From Candidatus Gallimonas caecicola (GTDB lineage: Bacteria; Bacillota; Clostridia; Christensenellales; Borkfalkiaceae), in assembly GCA_904394195.1 (NCBI GenBank), contig CAJFNH010000053.1:1-7979 (forward strand): a stretch of DNA of 7,979 nt, given 5' to 3'. Position numbers and translations under genes: made by a program. Under the pieces are notes generated by a model. The model saw only the letters and a list, made by a program, of their open reading frames with translations. It was not told where the DNA came from and ran no database searches. Below are positions 1 through 6,240 of the stretch, one piece after another. Within the stretch, counting starts at the first letter, position 1, and each line of letters starts with the position of its first letter.

Positions 1-1517
1 CGGACGAAAATCTTGTGCCGCGCGCGCCCGTCGTCACGGTCATGGGACACGTCGACCACGGCAAGACCTCCCTTCTGGACGCCATCCGCAAGACCAATGT
101 CACGGAGGGCGAAGCGGGCGGCATCACGCAGAGCATCGGCGCCTATACCGTCACCTTCGGCGAGGGGAAGAAGGTCACCTTTATCGATACGCCCGGTCAT
201 GCGGCATTTACGGCGATGCGTGCACGCGGAGCGCAGGTCACCGATATCGTCGTGCTCGTGGTGGCTGCGGACGACGGCATCATGCCGCAGACGGTGGAGG
301 CGATCAACCACGCCAAGGCGGCGGATGTGCCCATTCTCGTTGCGCTCAACAAGATGGATAAACCTCATGTCGATCCCGACCGGGTGAAACAGGAGCTCAT
401 GAAGTACGACCTCGTGCCGGAGGAATGGGGCGGCGACGTCATCGTCGAGCCCGTCTCCGCCAAGACGGGCATGGGGATCGACAAACTGCTTGAAGATATC
501 GATCTGCTCGCCGAAATGCGCGAGCTGAAGGCAAATCCCGACAGGCGCGCCAGGGGCGTGGTCATCGAGGCAAAGCTGGACAAGGGCAAGGGACCGATGG
601 CAAGCGTGCTCGTGCAGAACGGCACACTGCACACGGGCGACAATATCGTTTCGGGCACCACCGTCGGGCGCGTGCGCGCCATGATCGACGACAAGGGAAG
701 AACGGTCAAGGAGGCGGGTCCCTCCACGGCGGTCTCCGTGCTCGGTCTTGAGGATGTGCCCAACGCGGGCGACGCCGTGTTCGCCGTCGAGGCGAGCCTC
801 ATGAAGCAGGTCCAGGAAGAGCGCAAAAACAAACAGCGCGAATCCATGATTCACGAGACGGCGAAGGTTTCGCTGGACGATATTTTCCGCCAGGCGGACG
901 AGGGGAACGTCAAGGATCTCAAGATCATCGTCAAGGCAGACGTGCAGGGCTCCGTCGAGGCAGTCAGAAGCTCTTTGGAGAAACTCTCCAACGAGGAAGT
1001 GCGCGTCAAGGTCATCCACGCCGCGGCGGGCGCCATCACTGAAAGCGACGTCTCCCTTGCAGATTCTGCCAACGCCGTCATCATCGGCTTCAACGTGCGG
1101 CCGGATACCAAGGCGAAGGCGCTTGCCGAGCGCAGCCATGTGGATGTCAGGATGTACCGCATCATCTATGAGCTGCTCGACGACATGGAGGCGGCGCTCA
1201 AGGGCATGCTCTCGCCCAAGTACCGGGAAGTGTACATGGGCAAGGCGGAAGTGCGCCAGACCTTCAACATCACGGGCGTGGGCACGGTCGCAGGCTGCCT
1301 TGTCACCGAAGGACGCCTGGTGCGCGGCGGAAAACTGCGCATCTACCGCAACGACGTGATGATCGTCGAAGGGAACGTCAAACAGCTCAAGCACTATAAG
1401 GACGACGTGAAAGAAGCTGCAGCGGGCACCGAGTGCGGCTGCGCCATCGAAAACTTCAACGATATCAAAGTTGGCGATTTCATCGAGTGCTACGTCATTG
1501 AGGAGATCAAGAGTTAA
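1..1517 (+). CDS. infB: Translation initiation factor IF2 (5' end outside the window)
   Basis: IF2 is the GTPase that brings initiator fMet-tRNA to the 30S subunit and promotes 50S joining. The reading frame is open from the first full codon at base 3, and the protein already reads as IF2 just before the G domain, so a GTG at base 15 is internal and the N-terminal region lies upstream. Counting that valine as residue 1, the visible part has 500 residues. G1 GHVDHGKT is at 11-18, G3 DTPGH at 58-62, G4 NKMD at 112-115 and G5 SAK at 148-150. The beta-barrel domain II, the linker domain and the C-terminal fMet-tRNA-binding domain (ending ECYVIEEIKS) follow and look intact. Switch 1 reads GGITQS where most IF2 proteins have GGITQH. 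The 95-base gap to rbfA is the longest gap in the window. Identification is very secure. Confidence 0.98.
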   Translation, partial: DENLVPRAPVVTVMGHVDHGKTSLLDAIRKTNVTEGEAGGITQSIGAYTVTFGEGKKVTFIDTPGHAAFTAMRARGAQVTDIVVLVVAADDGIMPQTVEAINHAKAADVPILVALNKMDKPHVDPDRVKQELMKYDLVPEEWGGDVIVEPVSAKTGMGIDKLLEDIDLLAEMRELKANPDRRARGVVIEAKLDKGKGPMASVLVQNGTLHTGDNIVSGTTVGRVRAMIDDKGRTVKEAGPSTAVSVLGLEDVPNAGDAVFAVEASLMKQVQEERKNKQRESMIHETAKVSLDDIFRQADEGNVKDLKIIVKADVQGSVEAVRSSLEKLSNEEVRVKVIHAAAGAITESDVSLADSANAVIIGFNVRPDTKAKALAERSHVDVRMYRIIYELLDDMEAALKGMLSPKYREVYMGKAEVRQTFNITGVGTVAGCLVTEGRLVRGGKLRIYRNDVMIVEGNVKQLKHYKDDVKEAAAGTECGCAIENFNDIKVGDFIECYVIEEIKS

Positions 1518-1557
1518 GTCTGCCCGCCGTGCGCTCCCAAAAAAAGCGCCCCAAAAG

Positions 1558-1599
1558 TTGTAAATTTTGTTTTTTGCGGTAAAGAAAGAAAATTTACGG
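1558..1599 (+). promoter_or_regulatory. AT-rich imperfect hairpin in the infB-rbfA gap, just before the rbfA ribosome site
   Basis: TAAATTTT (1561-1568) is the exact reverse complement of AAAATTTA (1589-1596). The pairing extends outward by G-C and two G-T pairs to 1558/1599. It extends inward past one G-G mismatch by six more pairs (1570-1575 with 1582-1587, one of them T-G), leaving a loop of about six bases at 1576-1581. The structure ends one base before the AAGGAG of rbfA. The stem is AT-rich and lacks a directly following T-run, so it is not a standard terminator. A role in processing or in control of rbfA translation is inference. The segment is AT-rich in a GC-rich background, which also makes chance pairing more likely. 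Confidence 0.5.
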
Positions 1600-1600
1600 G

Positions 1601-1606
1601 AAGGAG
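1601..1606 (+). promoter_or_regulatory. Ribosome binding site of rbfA
   Basis: AAGGAG stands six bases (all T) before the ATG at 1613, a near-ideal Shine-Dalgarno site that fixes the rbfA start. Confidence 0.85.
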
Positions 1607-1612
1607 TTTTTT

Positions 1613-2002
1613 ATGTCAAGACGTACCGACCGCGTGGACGGGGAACTGCAGCGCGAGATCTCTGCCGTCATTTCCGGAGAACTGAAAAACCGCGAGCCGG
1701 AGCTCAAAGGGCTCATCAGCGTGACCGGAGTGGACGCCGCGCCCGACTTCAAGACGGCGAAGGTGTATGTGAGCATTTATGCGGTGAGCGAGGAGGAAAA
1801 AAAGACCTCTCTTGCCATCATCAGGGCAAATGCAGGGCTGGTGCGCCGCGAGCTTGCCAGGGTCATGCGCATGCGCACCGTGCCGGCGCTCACCTTTTTG
1901 GAGGACGGGAGCATGGCGTATGGCTCGCATATGGATGAACTGTTTGCCTCTCTGCATGAGGCAGACCGGGGCGCTGACGCAGACAGCGACGAGGAACGTT
2001 GA
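1613..2002 (+). CDS. rbfA: 30S ribosome-binding factor RbfA
   Basis: RbfA is a small KH-like cytoplasmic protein that binds the 30S subunit near the 5' helix of 16S rRNA and assists late maturation, notably in the cold. The 129-residue length is normal. Family features are the N-terminal RTDRVDGELQREIS helix, the VTGVDAAPDFKTAKVYVSIY strand-turn-strand core (about residues 37-56), the RANAGLVRRELARVMRMRTVP helix and strand (about 71-91), and a terminal LFASLHEA. An acidic tail (ADADSDEER) ends the protein. The ATG at 1613 is supported by AAGGAG at 1601-1606. The stop codon lies 38 bases before the preferred nrnA start, in the usual infB-rbfA-nrnA-truB order of Bacillota. Nothing is damaged. 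Confidence 0.96.
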   Translation: MSRRTDRVDGELQREISAVISGELKNREPELKGLISVTGVDAAPDFKTAKVYVSIYAVSEEEKKTSLAIIRANAGLVRRELARVMRMRTVPALTFLEDGSMAYGSHMDELFASLHEADRGADADSDEER

Positions 2003-2028
2003 ACGCCGCACGTCCGGCGGGTGCCGAC

Positions 2029-2033
2029 AGGAG
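2029..2033 (+). promoter_or_regulatory. Ribosome binding site that selects the GTG start of nrnA
   Basis: AGGAG lies seven bases before the GTG at 2041. An in-frame TTG at 1999, overlapping the rbfA stop, has no comparable site and would add 14 residues (NAARPAGADRSKK-type) that do not resemble the family N-terminus. Confidence 0.75.
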
Positions 2034-2040
2034 CAAAAAA

Positions 2041-3009
2041 GTGAATACGTTATCAGAAATTGCAGACGTCCTGCGGCGTCTGAAAAGCGCGGTGATTTTC
2101 ACGCACATGCGCCCCGACGGAGATGCGCTCGGGAGCGCGATGGCGCTGCATCGCGCTCTTTTTATGCTGAATATCCGGAGCGAAGTGGTGAACGAGGGGG
2201 ATATCCCCGAAAAGTTCCTCTTTCTGGAAGGGATGAACTCCATCCGCAGAGCGCCGACGATAGATGCGGAGGCGTATATCTGCGTCGATTCGAGCGACGA
2301 AGCGCGCCTGGGGTACGCGCAGGCGGCGTTCGCCGCCGGCGCAAAGAAGGGGAAAGTGACCGTCAATATCGATCACCACATCTCCAACACGCGTTTCTGC
2401 AAATATAACTTCGTGCGTCTGCGCGCGAGCAACTGCGAAAACATCGCCGAGCTCATCGCCCTCATGGGCGTCAAGCCGGACAAACTGCTTGCAAGCTATC
2501 TGCTGACGGGCATGGTCACCGATTCGGGCGGTTTTTCGCACGGCGACGTCAACGGCGATACCTTCCGTGCGGCGGCAGCCACCGCCGACGCGGGCGCAGA
2601 CGTGGGCGCCATCACCTATGAAGTGTTCAAAAAACAGCCCAAGGCGCGCGCGAAGCTGTATGCGGAGGTCATCTCCAAGCTGCGCTACGATCTTGACGAC
2701 CGCCTTGTAACGGCGCTCGTCACGCAGTCACAGCTTGCAAAGTACGGCTTAAAACAGGACGCCACGGAGGGCATCGTCGACTTCGGCTTGAGCGTTGCGC
2801 CCGTCGAGGTAAGCGTGTGCATGATGGAAGTGAAGAAGGGGCAGTACAAGGCGTCGCTGCGTTCCAAGGGCGCGGTGAACGTCAACGAGGTCGCGGGCGT
2901 ATTCGGCGGCGGTGGGCATGTGCTCGCTTCGGGCTGCATGTTCTTCGGCTCCTTTGAAGAGGCATACGACAGGCTGCGCTACGCCGTTGCGCAGAGGCTT
3001 CCCCAATGA
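2041..3009 (+). CDS. nrnA: DHH-family nanoRNase / 3',5'-bisphosphate nucleotidase NrnA
   Basis: NrnA degrades 2-5 nucleotide RNA fragments from the 5' end and hydrolyses pAp to AMP using Mn2+. The GTG start at 2041 gives 322 residues, the usual length. The DHH-domain metal motifs are in order: HMRPDGDALGS at 22-32, DSSD at 83-86, DHH at 111-113, and a TDSGG motif whose aspartate is residue 161. The C-terminal DHHA1 substrate-binding domain carries GGGGH at 289-293 followed by VLASG. All expected metal-binding residues are visible, so the enzyme should be active. The stop codon overlaps the truB start as ATGA, implying coupled translation. The start codon is the only uncertain point; TTG at 1999 is the alternative. 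Confidence 0.94.
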   Translation: MNTLSEIADVLRRLKSAVIFTHMRPDGDALGSAMALHRALFMLNIRSEVVNEGDIPEKFLFLEGMNSIRRAPTIDAEAYICVDSSDEARLGYAQAAFAAGAKKGKVTVNIDHHISNTRFCKYNFVRLRASNCENIAELIALMGVKPDKLLASYLLTGMVTDSGGFSHGDVNGDTFRAAAATADAGADVGAITYEVFKKQPKARAKLYAEVISKLRYDLDDRLVTALVTQSQLAKYGLKQDATEGIVDFGLSVAPVEVSVCMMEVKKGQYKASLRSKGAVNVNEVAGVFGGGGHVLASGCMFFGSFEEAYDRLRYAVAQRLPQ

Positions 3010-3839
3010 CGGGATTTGTCAACGTGTTCAAGCCGGAGGGCGTGGGCTCGACCAAAGCGGTGGGGCGGGTAAAGTACCTTACCAAGACGCCCTGCGGGCA
3101 CATGGGCACGCTCGACCCGCTCGCGTGCGGCGTGCTGCCCGTCGGCGTGGGCAATGCCGCGCGGCTGTTCGACTATTTTTTGCAGAAGGAAAAGCGCTAT
3201 TCGGCGCGCTTCGTGTTCGGTGCCACCACGGATACCCTCGACAGGGAGGGCGCCGTCGTGCGGGGCGGGCGCATTCCGGACGCGCAGGAAGTAGAGGCGG
3301 CGCTCCCCGCCTTCGCGGGCGAGATCATGCAGACGCCTCCCCGCTTCAGCGCCGTTTCGGTGAACGGAAGAAGGGGATATGCCCTTGCACGCAGCGGCGC
3401 GGCGTTCGAGCCGAGTGCAAAGCGCGTGCGTATTTCTTCCTTCACTTTGACCGGACAGACGGCGCCCGACGAATTTGCCTTTGAGATCGTCTGCGGCGGG
3501 GGAACGTATATCCGCTCGCTCGCACGCGACCTTGCCGCCGCGCTGGGCACGCAGGGGTACATGAGCTATCTTCAGCGTACGGCGAGCGGCCCGTTCACGG
3601 TGCAAACCGCTGTGCCGTTTGACGAGCTGACGGCGGAGAACATTGCAAGCTATCTCATCCCCACGGACAGCGTGCTGCCCTTCCCCGCGCTGGAGGGTGC
3701 GGACGAGCGCATTTTCCACGGCGTCGGCGTGAGCGTGGAGTGCGCCGACGGACAGTACAAGCTGTACCGCGGCGGGGAATTTTACGGCATCGCGCGCGTG
3801 GAGGCGGGCATCGCGCGAGCGGAGAAAAAGCTATGCTGA
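3006..3839 (+). CDS. truB: tRNA pseudouridine(55) synthase TruB
   Basis: TruB isomerises U55 to pseudouridine in the T-arm of tRNAs and also helps tRNA folding. The protein has 277 residues. It opens with the family sequence GFVNVFKPEGVGSTKAV. The catalytic motif GHMGTLDPLACGVLPV starts at residue 31, with D37 as the nucleophile. Y65 in KEKRY is the conserved stacking tyrosine, PPRFSAVSVNGRRGYALAR begins at 111, and GTYIRSLARDL (166-176) contains the conserved arginine R170. The C-terminus has a small PUA-like module ending in GGEFYGIARVE. The ATG at 3006 overlaps the nrnA stop (ATGA), with only a weak AGAGG at 2993-2997, so translation probably depends on coupling. The last seven bases overlap ribF. 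Confidence 0.97.
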   Translation: MTGFVNVFKPEGVGSTKAVGRVKYLTKTPCGHMGTLDPLACGVLPVGVGNAARLFDYFLQKEKRYSARFVFGATTDTLDREGAVVRGGRIPDAQEVEAALPAFAGEIMQTPPRFSAVSVNGRRGYALARSGAAFEPSAKRVRISSFTLTGQTAPDEFAFEIVCGGGTYIRSLARDLAAALGTQGYMSYLQRTASGPFTVQTAVPFDELTAENIASYLIPTDSVLPFPALEGADERIFHGVGVSVECADGQYKLYRGGEFYGIARVEAGIARAEKKLC

Positions 3840-4696
3840 TCGTATCCGCACAGGAAGCATTTTCCATGCCCTGCGCGCTGCTCCTGGGCGGGTTTGACGG
3901 GCTGCACCGCGGACATGGCGCCCTGCTCGCCCGCGCAAGGGGGACGGGGCTTCCCGTGGGCATCACCACCATCCTGGGCGGGAAGGCGGGCGGCGAACTG
4001 TTCACGCGCGACGAGCGGCGGCAGATCTTTGCGCAGGAGGGCATCGCCTTTGCGCTCGAGTATGACTTTTCCGAGCGCTTCCGCAACACGCCGCCGCAGG
4101 ATTTCCTGCGCGAATTGTTCCAAAGGGCGAACGTGAAAGCGGTATTTTGCGGCGAGGACTTCCGCTTCGGCAAAGACGCCGCGGGGGATGCGCGGCTCAT
4201 AGGGGCGCTGGCGCCCTGTCCCGTCACGGTGCTGCCGCTCGCCACGGAGGGGGGCGAAAAGATTGCGACCTCCCGCATCAAGGCGATGGTGGCGCGCGGG
4301 GACATGGCGGGGGCAAATTCGCTGCTGCTGCGCCCCTACTTTCTGACGGGGTGCGTCGAGCACGGCAGGCACGTCGGCGGGCCGGTGCTTGGCTTCCCCA
4401 CGCTCAACCTGACCGTCCCCGCGCAAAAGGCGCCGCCCCGCGAGGGCGTGTATGCGGGTTATGTGCGTACGCCCGCCGGGGACTTTCCCTCTGTCATCAA
4501 CTTCGGCGCCCGCCCGACCTTCGGCGTGACGGAGCGCAAGACGGAGGCATACCTCGACGGGTTTTCGGGCGATCTGTACGGCGCGCAGGTGTGTGTTTTT
4601 CCAGAGCGCTTTCTGCGCCCCGTCATGAAATTCGAAAGCGCGCAGGCGCTGCGCGCGCAGCTGGAAAGGGACAAGGAGGCGCTCCATGTGCCATAA
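3833..4696 (+). CDS. ribF: Bifunctional riboflavin kinase / FAD synthetase RibF
   Basis: RibF converts riboflavin to FMN and then to FAD. The ATG at 3833, with GGAG at 3821-3824 eight bases upstream, gives 287 residues, somewhat short beside the usual 305-315. The N-terminal adenylyltransferase domain has GGFDGLHRGH at 19-28 (the HxGH nucleotide-binding motif; the asparagine common at the second position is glycine here), GEDFRFG at 107-113 and IATSRIK at 144-150, matching the family ISSTxIR. The C-terminal riboflavin kinase domain has LGFPTLN at 186-192, RPTFG at 227-231, the likely catalytic E238 and GDLYG at 246-250. The open frame extends upstream into truB, but the family start matches this ATG. 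Its end overlaps the next gene by 11 bases. Confidence 0.96.
   Translation: MLIVSAQEAFSMPCALLLGGFDGLHRGHGALLARARGTGLPVGITTILGGKAGGELFTRDERRQIFAQEGIAFALEYDFSERFRNTPPQDFLRELFQRANVKAVFCGEDFRFGKDAAGDARLIGALAPCPVTVLPLATEGGEKIATSRIKAMVARGDMAGANSLLLRPYFLTGCVEHGRHVGGPVLGFPTLNLTVPAQKAPPREGVYAGYVRTPAGDFPSVINFGARPTFGVTERKTEAYLDGFSGDLYGAQVCVFPERFLRPVMKFESAQALRAQLERDKEALHVP
4673..4679 (+). promoter_or_regulatory. Strong ribosome binding site inside the end of ribF
   Basis: AAGGAGG lies six bases before the ATG at 4686, within ribF coding sequence. It supports independent initiation of the membrane peptidase gene and fixes its start despite the 11-base overlap. Confidence 0.85.
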
Positions 4697-5333
4697 GCAA
4701 CTCCCTGCGGGATACGTTCTGCACGAAACCATCGATTTGCAGAAGAACAAGCGGCAGTTCTGGTCTGTCAACCTGCTTTCGATCGTGCTTGCCGTGCTTC
4801 TTGCAGGCGCGGGCATCCTGATCGCACCCTTCAGCGGTTTTTCTTCGCAGTTTTCGGATGAAGGTTATCTGCTCTTGCAGGTGCTTCCTGCCTGCATTAC
4901 GGCACTTCTGGGCGCGGCAGTCTATCTCATCGCGCATGAACTCACGCACGGTATGTTTTTGTATGCCTTCACCCGTGTGAAGCCGAAGTTCGGTTTTGTC
5001 GGCTGGGCGGCGTACTGCGGCAACGGCGCCTATTGCGATAAGCCCCGGTATGCGGTCGTGGCGCTTTCGCCGCTTGTCATCTGGGGTGTAATATTCGGCG
5101 TGCTCAACGTATTCTTTCACGAGGGAATATGGTTTTGGGCGATATGGCTCTTGCAGATCGTCAATATCGCGGGAGCGTCGGGCGATCTGTTTGTGTTCTT
5201 TAAACTTCTGCGTTATCCGCAAAATATACTCGTAGGCGACACGGGTCTGAAAATGTGCGTCTATGTGCCCGCCGCAACGGAGGATGCGACCAAGGCAGCG
5301 GATAATATGTCAGAAAAAGGAGACAACGTATGA
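4686..5333 (+). CDS. DUF3267-type membrane protein, putative zinc metallopeptidase
   Basis: This is a 215-residue integral membrane protein with about four hydrophobic segments (near residues 27-48, 62-83, 128-145 and 147-172). The key feature is HELTH at 84-88, an HExxH zinc motif at the end of the second segment, followed by N160-I-A-G-A-S-G-D167 in the last one, a plausible third-ligand region as in intramembrane site-2-type proteases. This arrangement, with the DTGLKMCVYVP strand near 185-195, matches DUF3267 proteins, annotated as putative zincins from sequence; the substrate is unknown. The start is set by AAGGAGG at 4673-4679. The gene overlaps ribF by 11 bases and its stop forms ATGA with the next start. 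Its GC (roughly 47-62% per 60-base line counted by hand) is well below ribF (about 72%). Peptidase activity is inferred. Confidence 0.8.
   Translation: MCHKQLPAGYVLHETIDLQKNKRQFWSVNLLSIVLAVLLAGAGILIAPFSGFSSQFSDEGYLLLQVLPACITALLGAAVYLIAHELTHGMFLYAFTRVKPKFGFVGWAAYCGNGAYCDKPRYAVVALSPLVIWGVIFGVLNVFFHEGIWFWAIWLLQIVNIAGASGDLFVFFKLLRYPQNILVGDTGLKMCVYVPAATEDATKAADNMSEKGDNV
5317..5322 (+). promoter_or_regulatory. Ribosome binding site of the endonuclease IV-like gene
   Basis: AAGGAG lies seven bases before the ATG at 5330 and within the end of the upstream gene, supporting both the start choice and tight coupling. Confidence 0.8.
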
Positions 5334-6175
5334 TAAAATTCGGACCGAGCGGCAATTCCGAAAGCTTTTATGCCGCGGGATACGAGCACACCGAGGAGGC
5401 CGCCGCCTATGTAAAGGGCATGGGGCTGGACTGCTTCGAATACTCCTTCGGGCGCGGGGTACGCATGAGCGCGGAAAAGGCGCATGCCATCGGCGCGGCG
5501 TTTGCAAAAGAGGGGGTGGAACTCTCCGTGCACGCGCCCTACTTCATCAACTTTGCCAACCCGGACGATGAGATGGCGGCAAAGTCATACAATTATGTTC
5601 TGGACAGCGCAAAGATGGTGCGCGAGATGGGGGGCAGGCGCGTTGTCTTTCATCCCGCCGCACAGGGCAAGGACGCGCGCGAGGTCGCCGTCTCCCGCGC
5701 GGAGGACAGGCTGAAGATCCTGCGCGACTATATATACCTCAACGGGCTGCAGGAGTGCATGTTCTGCCCCGAGGCGATGGGCAAACTCGCCCAGATCGGC
5801 ACGGTGGAGGAGATCGCCCGCTTCTGCCTTGTGGATGAGGTGTACACGCCCTGCGTGGATTTCGGGCACGTCAACGCCCGCGAGCAGGGAAGCCTCAAGA
5901 CGGAGGAGGATTACCGCCGTCTGCTGGAGTATCTGTTGGAAAAGCTCGGTTACGAGCGCATGAAGCACTTTCATGTGCACTTTTCCAAGATCATGTACGG
6001 GGCGAAGGGGGAGATCAAGCACCTCACCTTTGCGGACGAGGTGTACGGACCCGAATTTGCGCCGCTTGCACGGGTGCTGAAAGAGCTCAAGCTGGAGCCC
6101 TATATCGTCAGCGAATCGGACGGCACGCAGGCAGAGGACGCCCTCGCCATGAAACGTATCTATCAGTCGGTTTAA
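5330..6175 (+). CDS. Endonuclease IV-like TIM-barrel metal enzyme
   Basis: The 281-residue protein has the AP endonuclease 2 (xylose isomerase-like) TIM-barrel layout. Zinc ligands of E. coli endonuclease IV can be matched: H68 in SVHAPY, H108 in VVFHPA, E148 in CPEAMGK, D177 and H180 in CVDFGH, H215 or H217 in HFHVHFSK, H231 in GEIKHLTF, and E262 in VSESDG. The aspartate two residues before the last histidine (D229 in E. coli) appears to be isoleucine, with a glutamate next to it, and the usual LEN around E148 is CPE. The fold and a di- or tri-metal site are therefore likely, while AP-site cleavage is only one possibility; a sugar-phosphate or other phosphodiester substrate is also possible. 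It overlaps the upstream gene by four bases (ATGA). I withhold the symbol nfo for these reasons. Confidence 0.82.
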   Translation: MIKFGPSGNSESFYAAGYEHTEEAAAYVKGMGLDCFEYSFGRGVRMSAEKAHAIGAAFAKEGVELSVHAPYFINFANPDDEMAAKSYNYVLDSAKMVREMGGRRVVFHPAAQGKDAREVAVSRAEDRLKILRDYIYLNGLQECMFCPEAMGKLAQIGTVEEIARFCLVDEVYTPCVDFGHVNAREQGSLKTEEDYRRLLEYLLEKLGYERMKHFHVHFSKIMYGAKGEIKHLTFADEVYGPEFAPLARVLKELKLEPYIVSESDGTQAEDALAMKRIYQSV

Positions 6176-6205
6176 AATCACGATGCGCCTTGCATGTGAA
6201 AATTA

Positions 6206-6234
6206 TTGACTTGCAGGCGGGGTTTTGCTATAAT
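6206..6234 (+). promoter_or_regulatory. Extended -10 sigma-A promoter driving pepP-efp-dtd
   Basis: A -35 box TTGACT (6206-6211, five of six consensus bases) and a perfect -10 box TATAAT (6229-6234) are separated by exactly 17 bases. A TGC directly before the -10 box makes it an extended -10 element. The 65-base gap is AT-richer than the flanking genes. With the last -10 base at -7, the start point falls at about 6241, which is the A of the peptidase ATG. No terminator is visible between the upstream stop at 6175 and this promoter, so read-through from the upstream genes is also possible. Confidence 0.88.
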
Positions 6235-6240
6235 AAAGTT

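Noticed and set aside
1531..1549. GCGCT...AGCGC short inverted repeat after infB
   Set aside because: Only five pairs with a nine-base loop and no T-run on the + strand; too weak to call a terminator.
1999..2043. TTG at 1999 as the start of nrnA
   Set aside because: It overlaps the rbfA stop but has no SD site; GTG at 2041 has AGGAG seven bases upstream and gives the family length.
2979..3719. A 246-codon minus-strand open frame opposite truB
   Set aside because: Same reason: antisense to a fully conserved gene and low-complexity composition.
4203..4216. GGGCGC-TG-GCGCCC palindrome in ribF
   Set aside because: Short, within conserved coding sequence and expected by chance at this GC content.
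3782..4816. A 344-codon minus-strand open frame opposite ribF
   Set aside because: Shadow of ribF codon usage; arginine/alanine/histidine-rich composition without domain character.
6178..6199. Small hairpin between the TIM-barrel gene and the promoter as a terminator
   Set aside because: The stem has about eight pairs with a bulged G and is followed by AAAATTATT, not a T-run, so it does not meet terminator criteria.
6190..6240. Extension of the peptidase to TTG at 6190
   Set aside because: The extra 17 codons would be encoded by the promoter itself, carry no SD site and do not resemble the family N-terminus.
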